From a virus, in IMG/VR virus record IMGVR_UViG_3300028376_000046, positions 1 to 21,605 of that record: DNA of 21,605 bases. One strand, given 5' to 3'. A program made the translations under genes and the position numbers. Below the pieces are notes generated by a model, which was not told the DNA's origin, made no database searches, and was given only the letters and a program-made list of their open reading frames with translations. Shown here in pieces: positions 8,801-21,300 of this stretch (the stretch's first letter is position 1; the number at the start of each line of letters is the position of its first letter).

Positions 8801-9355
8801 AGTTCAGATCAACTGTTTAGATCGTTTGGATCTAAACTGAATCAGATTAAGTCAATAAGCGATGAAGTGATTTATCATCCGGTTAAGTACAAAGTACTAT
8901 TTGGCCCAAAGGCGAACGAAGATTTGCAAGCAACATTTAAAGCAGTTAAGAACCCAGATCAAGTGTTAAACGATAACGATATCAAAACACGTATTATTGG
9001 TCTTGTAAATCAATATTTTGCAATTGAAAACTGGGACTTCGGCGACACATTTTTCTTCCAAGAACTAGCTACATTTGTAATGAACAGAATGGCGCCAGAC
9101 TTGGTTACATTTATTATTGTACCAAATCAGGTAGAGCAAGGATTTGGCAGCTTATTTGAAATACGCTCAGCACCAGACGAAATTTTTATTAGTGGCGCAA
9201 CGGTAAACGACGTTCTTCTAATAGACGAAATAACAGCTTCGCGCTTAAATGCAAACGGCAAGGTTGTTACAACATCAGATATATCAACAAACAAAGGATT
9301 ACAAAGTACTCCGTCAGTTGGTACACTCAACAGCACAGGGGGTTTTAGTTACTAA
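5846..9355 (+). CDS. 6: Baseplate wedge subunit gp6-like, enlarged (Baseplate_J-type)
   Basis: The N-terminus is strongly gp6-like: DFDNLRRTMISYLRENYPED, DYIESSEYLALIDLIAFLGQ, FRIDLNARENFLELAERRES and ISYNPSRNQAANG within residues 30-120. The middle has the conserved block with YYTQNRMITGEDYNVAPL (from ~424) and SVNRTSSGISRYFDLIDATG. The C-terminal block has FFFQELATFVMNRMAPDL (~1068) and GSLFEIRSAPDEIF. In T4, gp6 dimers form the continuous ring of the baseplate that joins wedges and changes shape during contraction. T4 gp6 has 660 residues; this one has 1,169, the extra length lying mostly between the middle and C-terminal blocks (~560-990). That part includes an acidic DSDEDGVVDDPD segment (818-829) resembling a calcium loop. 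The gene has its own late promoter and ends in TAATG, overlapping the next start. Confidence 0.93.
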   Translation: MSATDRQNRLLVAEDWKRVYQTFRNADFQSYDFDNLRRTMISYLRENYPEDFNDYIESSEYLALIDLIAFLGQNLSFRIDLNARENFLELAERRESVLRLARLISYNPSRNQAANGFLKFTAVRTSEDLIDSNGINLKGQSIQWNDSTNANWFEQFIKVINTALPLNGVFGQPDKKEDVAGIPTEQYRVNGLNTTVPIYSFQKAVEGKSTPFQIVPTDIVDGNLVEEPPLAGNNFSFIYKNDGRGPSSTNSGFFAHFRQGILDNGQFTVTQPVANQTVAVDTTNINDTDVWLYKLDANGNEQELWTKVASVEGNNIIYNSINNNIRNVFSVLTRVDDRINLIFSDGVFGELPKGNFRTYYRVSENRSMIITPAALSGINFSIPYLSKQGKQEEITFTVSLQTTVSNSTVSETNASIKANAPATYYTQNRMITGEDYNVAPLAVSQEIVKVKSVNRTSSGISRYFDLIDATGKYSSTNLYGNDGIVYKEFIDRTTSFSFQTQTDIEGVVINEIEPIFKDKRVNHFYFDRFPEINAVDLNVYWVSATKDTNTFTGFLSNNETTPEDGYQRVGSFTSTSLRYVKAESLLKFVAPAGQYFDKNNALKIGSPSDVGHKTVLWTKVFNIAGNGVDQLITTTSGAIALSDDIPQGAILTEIHPKLAGSLLDDVKRQLIDQTFAYNNFGLRFDVEDQRWKLIKASNLNASGDFNTGFAGDTSGQGLDASWLIKFETSGERYKVFYRGLRYVFESDEEIRFFYDSTDKIFDSRTGKIIKDKITVLNINKQPDNPSPFTNDFTWEVLSEYRDKEGYVDSTRVELTFFDSDEDGVVDDPDLFEDIVAPDYVDPETGLTTVVDKKTVIQEKYITSAGTEDFRYVNAEATGISLYRSESAPAVPLASERASGAIYYFLDVDLFKIWDTNTMTFSITNDYKAFTGRDMLKFQYVHTADSNNRIDPSASNIMDTYLLTRGYDRQYRLFLDGQLTNRPLPPSSDQLFRSFGSKLNQIKSISDEVIYHPVKYKVLFGPKANEDLQATFKAVKNPDQVLNDNDIKTRIIGLVNQYFAIENWDFGDTFFFQELATFVMNRMAPDLVTFIIVPNQVEQGFGSLFEIRSAPDEIFISGATVNDVLLIDEITASRLNANGKVVTTSDISTNKGLQSTPSVGTLNSTGGFSY
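8815..8837. repeat. Perfect 9-bp inverted repeat inside gp6
   Basis: GTTTAGATC (8815-8823) and GATCTAAAC (8829-8837) form a perfect stem around the loop GTTTG. It codes for part of FRSFGSKL and is not followed by a T-run, so it is not a standard terminator. A similar hairpin with related arms lies at 14936-14960. Confidence 0.7.
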
Positions 9356-12300
9356 TGGCTAACACTGACCAGAACGATTTTCCACTACCAGCAGGTGGTG
9401 AGCAGGACAGGAAGAGCGCAAACCTTCTACCTAAGTATTTTAGAACTCAAGCCAACGAAAAGATTTTAGGTAGTACTTTAGATCAAATGGTCCAGCCGGG
9501 TATTGCTGAAAAAATCTCGGGATTCTACGGCCGTCAAACTGCGAAAGCATACCAGTCAGACGACACGTATATCGAGGATATCAGCGAGCAAAGGCAAAAC
9601 CGCCAACTAGAGCCGGCTTCTGTAGTTAAAGATGATTTAGGCAACGTTGAGTTCTTTAGTGATTATCCTGACTTTATTAATCAAATCAGTGCGTTTAGCG
9701 GTGATGTTTCTAATCACAGTAAACTAAACACCCAAGAATTTTATGCTTGGAATCCTAACGTAGATTGGGACAAATTAGCAAACTTTCGCGAGTATTTCTG
9801 GCTACCTAATGGCCCACAAACTGTTAGCGTCTTCGGTCAATCCCAAGAGGTTACCAGTACTTACAAAGTAACAATCCAAGACCAGGGCGATAATACTACG
9901 TACAAGTTCTCAAATAGACTTGCAGCCAACCCAGTTCTTACTTTGTATAGAGGACAGACGTATAGGTTTGAGATAGATACTCCAGGGTTCCCTATTGCTT
10001 TTACGGTTGACAGAAACTATACAACTCCGGATCCGGATGAAGAGAGCGAAAACGTATCAAGCGAATATATCAAAGGACAAAAGTTTTTTGACGCAGACGG
10101 TAACGAAGTTGATCCGCAGTATATTGAAAACGGTGTAATTGAATTTACAGTACCGTTGCAAGCGCCTGATCACTTATTTTACCTTAGTGAAAGCGATATC
10201 AATACAGGCGGCTTCATTAAGATTTTTGATATTGAAGAGAACACTGCAATTGATGTTGGACAGGAAATTTTAGGGAAGTCGACATATACAAGTGCTAACG
10301 GTGTAACGTTAACAAATGGTCTTAAAGTAACATTCTTAGGTAATGTTACTCCGGAGATATACAGCACCGGTGATTGGTACGTAGAAGGCGTAGGTACTGA
10401 AATAAGACTAGTGAGCGAAGCTGCACTTTTGGTTCCAGCAGGATACGCTGACGATGTTCTTGTTCCTTGGGGTTCAGGAAGATGGGATAGATTGCCATTT
10501 GATAATGCTAGTAGCTTTGCTGGTACTAAAGATTATATTGTTGTCAACCGAGTCAGCGCTGACAGAAACCCGTGGTCACGTTATAACCGTTGGTTCCATT
10601 CTAGCACAATTGCAGCCGCAGCAGGTTATAGTAACGTTGCTGAGGAGTTAGATCAGTCAGCCCGTGCAACTCGTCCTATTATTGAATTCGACCCAGGTCT
10701 AAGACTGCATAATTACGGCACCGAAGCAAAGAATGACGTTGACCTTGTAGACGACTTTACATTAGATGTATTTTCAAATGTCGAAGGCCAACTTGGTTAC
10801 AACGTCGATGGTGTTCCTTTGACACAAGGACAGCGAGTATTATTTGCTGCTGATCCTGACAAGCGTGTTAATGGTAAAATATACCGAGTTACTTTCTTAA
10901 GAGTTAACAATAGAAACCAGATTTCTTTGATCGAAGAACCAGATTGTGACCCTATAGAGGGCGAAGTTGTATTGGTTACTAACGGCAACGAAAACGCAGG
11001 TAAGTTTTACTGGTATAACGGAACAACTTGGAAACTAGCACAAGAAAAAACTGAAAATAACCAATCACCTCGTTTTGAACTATACGACAGTGCTGGTAAT
11101 GCATTCAGCGACACTGTTGTTTATGAAGAATCATCATTTACAGGTAATACTGTATTTGAATATAAGCAAGGCACTGGCTCACTGGACCCTGAGTTAGGAT
11201 TTCCACTAAGCTACAGAACAATCGAAAACGTAGGCGATCTACAATTTAACTTCTCTCTTGTAAACGAGAGCTTTGTTTATAGTATCGACCAGACGTTGTA
11301 CACTAAGAATACTGATATCGGATATCTAAGAAGGTATACTGATTTAAACACGTTTACTGTGCAGAACGGTTGGGCAAAAACTAATAAGTCAAGTACCCAA
11401 GCAGTTATTAGACAGTACATTGTTGAAGAACCAACAGACAGATTTGAAATAGATGTCTATGATCGCAGTAGTTCTATACAAGATTTAGAAGTTAAAGTTG
11501 TTCTTGACCAGGACTATCAATTACTAGATGTTGATTATACAATCGACCGCAGTGAGCAAACTGCCGCGATTGTGTTCAACAGCGTATTGCCTGTTGATTC
11601 AAATGTCATTTTAAAAGTAAAAAGTGATACATCGAAGAACGACAACGGTTATTATGAAATGGCATATAACCTAGAAAGGAATCCGCTTAACAATAACATC
11701 GGAGAATTCACTCTAGGCGAAGTAAACGATCATGTAAGAACAATTGTAGAAAACGTTAGAGGATTCAGCGGCAAGTTCCCTGGAACTAACAACTTGCGGG
11801 ACTTAGGCCAGTTAGACGCGTTCGGTCGACGTTTTGTGCAGCACACCGGCCCGCTTAACCTTGCAAGTTACCACATTACAAACAAAGAAGCAAACATCAT
11901 TAAGGCACTTCGTTTTAATCGATCAGAGTATGCAAAATTCAAAAGAGTGCTTCTTCAAACTGCTGAAGATTTAGGGTTCGACGGTACACCAAAGCAACAG
12001 CTTGATCTGACATTGAGTCGAATTAATGCAAGTAAAACTCCAGCAATGCCGTTCTACTTCACAGATATGCTGTGCGCAGCCGCATCACGTACTTTAGAGT
12101 ATAAAGTGCCAGCGGGCGGCGAAAACTTCTATGCATTGTCTGAACCGTTTACATTAGACGAGTTAAGCGCCAAGTCTGTTCTTGTGTATCTAAATTCAGA
12201 GCAGTTGGTACACGGACGAGACTATACATTTAGCAACGAAGGGTTTGTTGATATAAGTGCAGACTTAGTACAGAATGATATCATTCAGGTTGTTGAGTGT

Positions 12301-15300
12301 GACACAACTGACGGTTCTTATATTCCTGCCACACCAACTAAGTTAGGTTTATATCCTGCATATATTCCTCAGAAGTTTGTTGATAACACGTATAGAGAAC
12401 CACGTAACGTAATTCAGGGGCACGACGGAAGTATTGTACTTGCGTTTGATGACTACCGCGATGACATTATTCTTGAGTTTGAACTTCGTGTTTACAACAA
12501 CATCAAACAATCTTACGATACTGATTTATTTGACCTAGATAAGTTTGTTTCGGGTGATTTCAGATACACAGGTTATACAAAAGAGTCAATTGATCGTTCA
12601 ATGACAGCAGACTTTGTCGAGTGGACTACCGTTGCGGGCAACCCGGATTATACTTCCGGCTCTGGCTACGACAGAACTGACTCTTTTACTTATAACTACA
12701 CTGGTACGATTTCACCTAGTGGAGTACAGTTAAATGGTTACTGGAGATCAGTATACATACAGGCGTACGACACTGATCGTCCTCACACCCATCCTTGGGA
12801 AATGTTAGGATTTAGTGTAGAGCCAACTTGGTGGCAAGAAGTGTATGGGCCTGCACCATATACAAAAAATAACTTAATTTTGTGGACAGACCTACAAAAC
12901 GGTATTATTAGAGAGCCAGGCAAAGCAGAAATACGTTATGAAAGATACAAGCGTCCAACGCTGCTTTCACACATTCCTGTAGACGTTAGCGGTAACTTGC
13001 TCAGCCCTCTTGCTAGCAATTATGCAACAAGCCTTGTAGACAGATTGTCTAGAGCACCGTTTAGATTCGGTGATCATACACCTGCAGAAACTGCATGGCG
13101 CCGTAGTTCTGAGTACCCATTTAGTTTAATTACTGCACGAGTTCTAAATCAACCAAACACTACTTTTGCTACAGGTTTTGACCTGTCAAGAATGAAGCGC
13201 AACCAAGTAGGGCAGATTATCTACACAGAAACAGGCAAAGTCCTAAGATTAGCAGATATTGCTTTCCCTAATGGCACCAACGCAGATACTCGTGTTAGTA
13301 CAAGTGGTCTTGTAAATTACATTTTTGATTATCTTGCAAGCAGTGTTCAACTACAGCAAGACATATACAAGGATCAGCTTACAAGAATTGACAATCAGCT
13401 ATGTATCAAAGTAGGCGGCTTTACTGAGAAAGAAAAGTTCAACTTAATACTTGATAGTCGTAATCCGTTAAACGAAGGGAACGTATTTCTACCAAAGGAA
13501 AACTACCAGGTTTTCCTAAATACAAGTTCTCCTGTAGATGTTGTGTCATACAGTGGTGTAATTGTTGAAAAGACTCCGAGCGGTTTCGTTATCAAAGGAT
13601 ACGACAGAGAAACCCCAACATTTGAATATTATACTCCGATTCCTTCGGCTACTGACCCTGTGATTAATATCGGCGGTGTTAGTGAGCAGTTTGTAGAATG
13701 GGGTCCTGCAAAGCAGTACATCAAAGGTCAGAACGTAAGAAACATGAGTTTCTTGTACAGAGTGTTAGAGTCTCATGTAAGTTCGGACACGTTTGATAGT
13801 AATAAATTCCGTAGGATTTCGTCACTTCCGCAAATTGGGGGACGAGATGCTACATTGCGTAGGAATTTTGAATCTAGGTTAACTGAGTTGTCGTACGGCA
13901 CAGTATTGCCTACGATCCAAGACGTTGTAGACTTTATGCTAGGCTACGAAGCTAGGCTAAAAGAGCAAGGATTTAAGTTCGAGTTTTTCAGCAGCGAAAG
14001 CGGACAGGTAGAAGATTGGACATACAGTGTTAAAGAGTTCTTGTTCTGGACTACACAAAACTGGGCAGCAGGCAGTATTATTACACTTAGTCCGGGCGCT
14101 GAACAAGTTACATTCGAGCGTGAATTTGTAGTAGTTGATGACATTTTCGATAACTTTTACCCTTATTCATTGCTAGCTGCTAACGGTACGAAGTTAGATA
14201 GAAGGTTCAGCAGTATAGCAAGAAGCAACCAGAACGAGTTTGGACTGAAGTCTACTGGTACCACAGACGGCATCTATCATGTTAGACTGCCGCTAGTACA
14301 AAAAGAGCACGTTATCTTACTCGACAATCGTTCAGTATTTGACGACATCATTTACGACCAAGAAGCTGGGTATCGTCAAGAAAGAATCCGTGTTACAGGC
14401 TACAGAAGTGACAAGTGGAACGGCGGTTTAGATATCCCTGGTTTTGTATACGACAGTGCGGTTGTAGTTGACTGGGAACAGTGGACAGATTATTCAATCG
14501 GTACTCTTGTAAAGTACAAAGAGTTCTTTTATGTTTCACTATTCGACATTCCGGGTTCAAGTGTGTTCAACACTGGTGCGTGGAAGCGTTTAAGAGAGCG
14601 CCCAGAGTCTAAACTAATTCCAAACTTTGATTATAAGATCAATCAGTTTGCAGATTTCTACGACTTAGATTCTGATAACTTTGATGTGGAGCAGCAAAGG
14701 CACGCCCAGCATCTAACAGGCTACCAAAAGCGTCAGTACTTACAGAATATCATTAATGATGACGTATCACAGTATAAGTTCTATCAGGGATTTATACAAG
14801 ACAAAGGTACAACAAATTCTCTAACCAAGTTGTTTGATGCATTAGGAACGTCTGACAAAGATAGCTTAGAATTTTATGAAGAGTGGGCTATACGCCTGGG
14901 TCGCTACGGCGATACAGATAACGCAGAAGTAATCGAGTTTAGACTTGATGAGTCTAAACTTAGATTGTCTCCACAGCCGGTGGAGTTAGTAAACAGGCTG
15001 CCGGTGAATTCGGTAGATAACATTTACCGCCAGCGCCCGTTTGAAATCTATGCAGCTCCTGAAAACTATGACAGCAAGCCTTTTCCTGTTGTCAAGAAAG
15101 ATCCGTTTGAGCTAAAATCTGCAGGCTATGTACGTGAAGATGACGTTGCATACAGAGTTACGAATTCGATAGACGTACTGAACGGCGATGTATCAAGTGT
15201 TGGATACGGCGACTATATATGGGTTGTTGGTTTAACTGAAGACTGGGACGTTTTACAGCATGTTAGAACAGTTCTAAAAGTTACTCAAATCGAACGACTA

Positions 15301-18300
15301 GACAATGCTCAGGCAAGAATTACATTTGATAATAGTACTATCGGTTTAGTAGTAGGCCAGTTCTTAGGTGTACAGAACCTTTCTTTTGTTAATAACAACT
15401 TCTACCAGATCGAAAGTATTAAATCTAATTCGGTTGTAGTAACAGCACCGTCTGATGTTGTTATTGAAGACGAGGAAAATGCTAGCGGATTTGTCAGCAC
15501 ACTAAGAAGTGTTCGAGTTAAGGACTTAGAGCAAGCAGAAACCGTTATTCAACAACAAGTAACGCCTGGACAGCGAGTTTGGGTTGACGGCGAGTCGTAT
15601 AATGATTGGTCAGTTTATGAGAATCAAGAAGTATATTCTAAAACTAATACCATTGACAACCGAAATACAGAAAACCCAGGCTCGGCATTTGCAAGAGCTA
15701 TTGCAGCATCAAAGGACAATACTAAGGTTGCTATTGGTGATGCTGCTGAAGGCAACGGTGTTGTAAACATTTACACCAGAGCTACAGAAGCTAATAAATT
15801 ACAATTTGAAACACTAATTGAAGCTCCGTTTTTGTTGCAGAGTACTATTACTTTAGATACTAATAATAGGTTCGGGTCTAGTGTAGCTATTAGTCCTGAC
15901 GGCAACTATCTAGCAGTAGGCTCACCAGAAGCGTCGGATATTTCATCCCCGTTTGTAGGACCATATGTTGCAGGCGACGAGTACGAAGACGGCGATATTG
16001 TTAGCTACAGTGCTCAATACTGGGAAGCTCAAGTAGCAATTAATCCCGGCAATACAGAATATCCGTATGTTGGTAGCCAGTCTTGGAAGCAGGTCTTTAG
16101 AGTTCCTGTTAGTCTTAATAAGCCAAGAAACGGGCTTAATAACCAAGGCGCATTTACTGTTTACGAAAGAGCAGGCCGGGCTTGGAACGTTCAAGGCACG
16201 TTTGTAATTCCTGGCACAGGCGAAAACTCGTTTACTGGAAAAGATTTAGACTTTGCACAACAAGACGAGTTGTATAGACTATTCATTTCAACCAACAGTA
16301 AAGTGTATGTTGTTAAGAAAGGCACTGATGCCGAAGGCACTAGGTTTAATTGGGAGCTAGATAAAGATCCGCAATTCCGCGGCGAATGGGCAGCAGTTCA
16401 GTCGCAGATTGATTTTGCTACAGGCGATATTGTCAGCTATCTAAAAGACGGCGAAACTACGTTATACAAGGCAAAAACTGTTGTGAGCGCCGGCTCAACT
16501 AACCCACAAGGTAATTCTACGCAGTGGGAATTAGTAGACCAAAGTGTAACAGTTGAGCCTTTTGTTCCTCACGTACTTACTGAAGAGATTTACGGGGATG
16601 AGGTATTTGTTGATGAAGACTTAACAGAGTTTGCCGCAGAAGCAACTGTTTCTGGTAACGGTCATGTTATGGCAATCACAGCAGTAACAAAAGTGTTCGA
16701 CGAAACAAATTTAAATGCATTGCCAGTAGTCACTAACCGTGTTTTGATTTATAGAATTCAGGACGGGCGTTATGTTCTAAGACAAGTTATAGACCCAACT
16801 TTGCCTGACACACGATTTGCGGAAAGTCTGTCAGTATCGCCAAGCGGCGAGTTCCTAGTTATAGGCGAACCAGGCAGTGATGTATATGCTTACGATCAAG
16901 GTCGAGTAAGAGTATATAAACAGATAAATGGCCGCTTTGAACACCTGCAGACACTAATTTCACCTAGAGATGATTTAGTTGAAATGTTCGGTTTTAAAGT
17001 TAGTGCAACTGACAGTTCTATTTCTGTTACTAGCTTTAACGGCGATATGATTCTGCCAACTGTGTTTGACAAGAATCTTAGCAACGAAACAGTATTCGAC
17101 AACGGACTTACTACATTCTCTGACAAGATTTCAAACTCTGGTAGCGTTACTGTATTTGACAACGTTGATGGTACGTTCTTATATGCAGATGCATTAGAAT
17201 ACGTTGACGCTAAAAACAGTCAGTTTGGTGAGAGTATGGTTGCTGTGCGTAACCATATATATGTCGGGCTGCCAAGAGCACAAACAGATAACACCAAAGG
17301 CACTATGTCAGACTACCGTCGCGAGCGTAATAGTCAGTCGTGGTTTAAGATTAGAACACCTAACCCTATCATTGACTTAGATAAGATGAACGAAGTGTTT
17401 TTGTTTGACACACGCACTAATCAATTAGTGACCTACTTAGATTATATTGATGTTCGTCAGGGTAAGATTGCCGGACCAGCAGCAGAACAGATAGACTTTA
17501 GGACAAACATAGATCCAGCCCGTTACAATATAACTGACGACGAAAGATTCTTCGACGAAGTGAATAACTGGGAAGACGGGTTTGTTGGTCGTGTATGGTG
17601 GGATTTAAGTACTGCAAGATTTACCAATCCTTACCAAGGTGAAGCAGTTTACCAAAGTGCAAATTGGAACAGACTGATTCCAGGTACAAGAGTTGATGTA
17701 TACGAATGGGTAGCAAGTGATGTTATCCCGTCAGAATGGGATGAGCTAGCTGACACTACAGAAGGGATTGCTCGAGGTATTAGCGGTCAAAGTAAGTATG
17801 GTGATGCATTATACTCACAAAAACTCAAGTATGACTTTGTTGCTAAAACATTCAGCAATATCTACTACTTCTGGGTTGTCAATAAGTTTACAACACCGAA
17901 TGTTGAAACTAGAACATTAAGCGTAGGTAACATTGCTAGACTTATTGAGGATCCATTCCAAGAAGGTTACCGCTTTGCTAGCTTTATGACTGACAACAGG
18001 TTTGTAATGTACAACGTGGATAGTTTGGTATCAGGCACTGACACAGCACTAGCCGTTGCATATTACACACTCGAAAATCAAGAACAGAATGTTCACAACG
18101 AATATCAGCTGTTGTCAGAAGGCCTCAGTACTAGCTTGCCTAAAAGAGATATCGAGCGCAAGTGGGTTGACAGTCTAGTAGGGTATGACGAGCAGACTCG
18201 TATTATTCCAGATCCAACACTAAGCCCAAGACAGAAATACGGCACGCTGTTTAGTCCGAGACAGAGCTGGTTTATTAATAAGGCAGAAGCACTTAAACAA

Positions 18301-21300
18301 GTTGTTGAACGTGCTAACATTTCTCTGAAAAAGCTACCGATAGTGGACAGCCGTGATTTGTCTACAATGTTAAGCGAGGATACAATTCCGCTTGTTGAAG
18401 AAAAACAATACGATTACATTGTAGATACAGTAGAAGAGCTACGATTTATTGGTACTAGCAGATCTGCAACAGCGGCAATTAGTGTCGAAGTAACCAACGG
18501 CTCAATTACCGACATTACAATAGATGAACCAGGTAGGAGATATAAAGACCTGGCTTACGAAGGAACTGGCCGCAGGAACGGACCGGCTGTTACTGTAAAC
18601 GGTAATGGATCAGATCTTGATATCGACCTATTCATTAACAACTCGGGACAAGTTGTAGACTTCGATATTGTCAACCCAGGTCAAGGGTATAGTGATACAG
18701 TTCGCGTTGATGTAAGACCTGTAAATGCATTAGTACGTTCGGATTCAACAATCACAGGACGCTGGGCAATTTATTCGTTGAACCCAGCAACTGGCGAGTG
18801 GGAGCGTACAGAAACTCAGAAATACCAAGTTAGTGACTATTGGGACTACATTGATTGGTATGCCGAAGGCGACAATCAGTTTACATTAGTTAATCACTTG
18901 ATAGACGGAACTTACCAGCTGCCGTCTATTGACGACAGCATCGGCGACGTTATTAAGATATCAAATGTTGGGTCAGGCGGCTGGCTATTGTTACGAAAAG
19001 TTAACGATGTAGATACTAATGACTTTACAGTTAACTATGACACTATCGGTCGTCAGGGCGGCACAATACAAATTAAGTCTATCTTGTACGACAATCCAGA
19101 AAACCTTGTAGGGTTTGACGTTTCTCGTTACGACGGCAAGTTCTTTGATAGAGAGCCAGCAACAGAAATTAGATTGATTATGAAGGCTCTTAAAGAAGAT
19201 CTGCTAACAGATGATTTAGCAGTTGATTATAATCAGCTATTCTTTGCAAGCATTCGATACGTATTTGCAGAACAGTTAAACGTAAACTGGGCATTCAAGA
19301 CTAGCTTTGTTAAAGCCAAGCACAACGTTGGAGCACTAGAGCAGAGAATTACATTCCGTAACAGCAATTTGCCAAGTTACAACGATTATGTTGAAGAAGT
19401 TAAGCCTTACAAGACTAACGTAAGAGAGTACATCAGTTCACTTGATCGTCTTGAGGAAACAAATTCTGTAGTTACAGATTTTGACTTACCGCCAAGGTAC
19501 AATCCTAGTGATAAGAAGATACTACCGGTTCCGGTTACTGTTGAAGACAACCGCATCGTAGGTGCCGAATCGTTCTTTGGCGAGTTTCCAGACAAGAACT
19601 GGAAAGACAATGTAGGTTTTAAGGTTACAGAAATTGCTGTAGCAGATCCAGGCACAAGGTACAGGTACGCACCTGATGTAAGAATCGAAGGAGGCGGCGG
19701 CACTGGTGCAACTGCTCAAGCCTACATCGGTAAAGGCGGAGTTGTTCGTGTTCGTGTTATTAACAGCGGTTCTGGTTACCTAAGTACTCCGACAGTTACT
19801 ATTGCTGCACCAGGTAACAACGAAGGAGTACAGGCAAGAGCAACAGCTATTATAGGAGAGAGCGTTGTACGAAGCATGAAGGTAACTGTTAAGTTTGACA
19901 GAGTATCAGGTAAGGCTATTGTGCTTTCACTAGACCAGAGCAAAACAATCACAGGCACAGGTGTAAATGTGATCTTTGATTTGGATTGGCCTATGGACTT
20001 AACCGCTAGCAAGATCTCAATTACAAAAGACGGCGAAGAAGTTCTTAGAAGCGAATACAGCTATAAAAACGTAGTAGACAATAGCTTGTCATACACTCGT
20101 TACAATGGTCAAATTGAATTCACAAAGCCGCCTCTTGTTGGCGAAACTGTTGTAATAAATTACGTCAAGTCTCCTGCATTGCTAAATGCAGCAGATCGAA
20201 TTGAGTACTTGTATGTACCAACTAGCGGCATGATAGGCGCTGAGATTCCTCAGCTTATGTCAGGCGTTGATTACGGCGGCGTGGAAGTCAAGAGCTTTGA
20301 CTTTGATACAGCAACAGGGTGGGACAACGACGAATGGTCAACAGATGGCTGGGATATCTACGATACTACTTACGAAGATATTGTAATTCGCCCAGACGGC
20401 ACTACAGTTATATTCGAACTCGACGAACCACTTGAAGAAGGTGTAGAGTACAACGTATATAGAAACGGTGTTCGTATTGATGATCCAGCATACGACGGTT
20501 CCACTGTTGTAGACAACGAAAATGCAGAAATGGAAACTATTGTCGGCGACGGTAGCACTACTAGTTTTGAGCTAGGTAACGGCGCAGACGGCGACGATGT
20601 AGTTATTATTCGCAAGACAACTAGTGACGGTAGCTTTGCTCCAGATCCAGATAGCTATGATACACAATTATCCGGCGGCAGACTTGACTACGGTAACGCA
20701 ACAGGACTGAACGCTGAAGACATTATCGTTGACGGTGACTTGTTTGTTACACCAACTACAAGCGCAGGTCCAGAAGAAATGGTACCTGGGCAAGTACTTG
20801 ACACAGTAAACATCAAGGTATTCGAGCGTGTAGGTGACGGCCAAGGTGAGATTATTAATCAGTCTTACATCACAGACGGAACAACAGCTACGTACAGCTT
20901 CGGCATCAGACCAAACAGCTTAGATGCAGTTATTGTAAAAGTTGATAACACTATTGTTGATCAGTCTCTGTATACAATTGACTACGAAAATCTAACAGTG
21001 ACATTTGATCCTGTTCTTTCAGTAGCGCAGAGAGTAAGCATTCTAGCTGTTGGCATGAACGGTAACAATGTTCTAGACACAGACGCAATTATATCAGACG
21101 GTTCAACTACAAAGATTGTTACTCCGATCGAGTCCCAAGACGACTATACTACAGTCGTGATGGTTAACGGTGTAGTGGTTACCGACCCAGATGTTATAAT
21201 TATCGAGGAAGATAGCAGATTAGTTATTCAGTTTGCGGTAGCCCCTGCAGCCGGCGCGGTTATTGAATATGCAGTAACTGATCCACAAACTGAGATTCGT

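Larger units (their letters stand above)
15679..17289 (+). other. FG-GAP / integrin-like beta-propeller region
   Basis: Residues 2109-2645 contain several blade-like repeats of the form F(G/A)xSVxxSxDGxxxxVGxP followed by a GxVxVY strand. Examples are GSAFARAIAASKDNTKVAIG (2109), RFGSSVAISPDGNYLAVGSP (2172), RFAESLSVSPSGEFLVIGEP (2487), MFGFKVSATDSSISVTSF (2544) and QFGESMVAVRNHIYVGLP (2623), with the paired strands NGVVNIYTR, QGAFTVYERAG, QGRVRVYKQ and SGSVTVFD. Such blades build seven-bladed propellers in integrins and bacterial surface proteins. I count five to six recognisable blades, with two insertions that resemble carbohydrate-binding modules. The Ca-binding DxDxDG loop typical of many FG-GAP blades is weak or absent. 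Confidence 0.6.

Noticed and set aside
13063-13083. CACCG...CGGTG short inverted repeat
   Set aside because: Only five base pairs with an eight-base loop, expected by chance in a window of this size.
10454-15766. Two short plus-strand frames (10454-10651 and 15584-15766) inside the giant gene
   Set aside because: Both are out of frame with clearly conserved protein blocks and show no domain or ribosome binding site.
15943-20615. Reverse-strand frames of 65-98 codons opposite the giant gene
   Set aside because: Composition is the mirror of Asp/Asn/Val/Thr-rich coding on the plus strand; no promoter or motif supports them.
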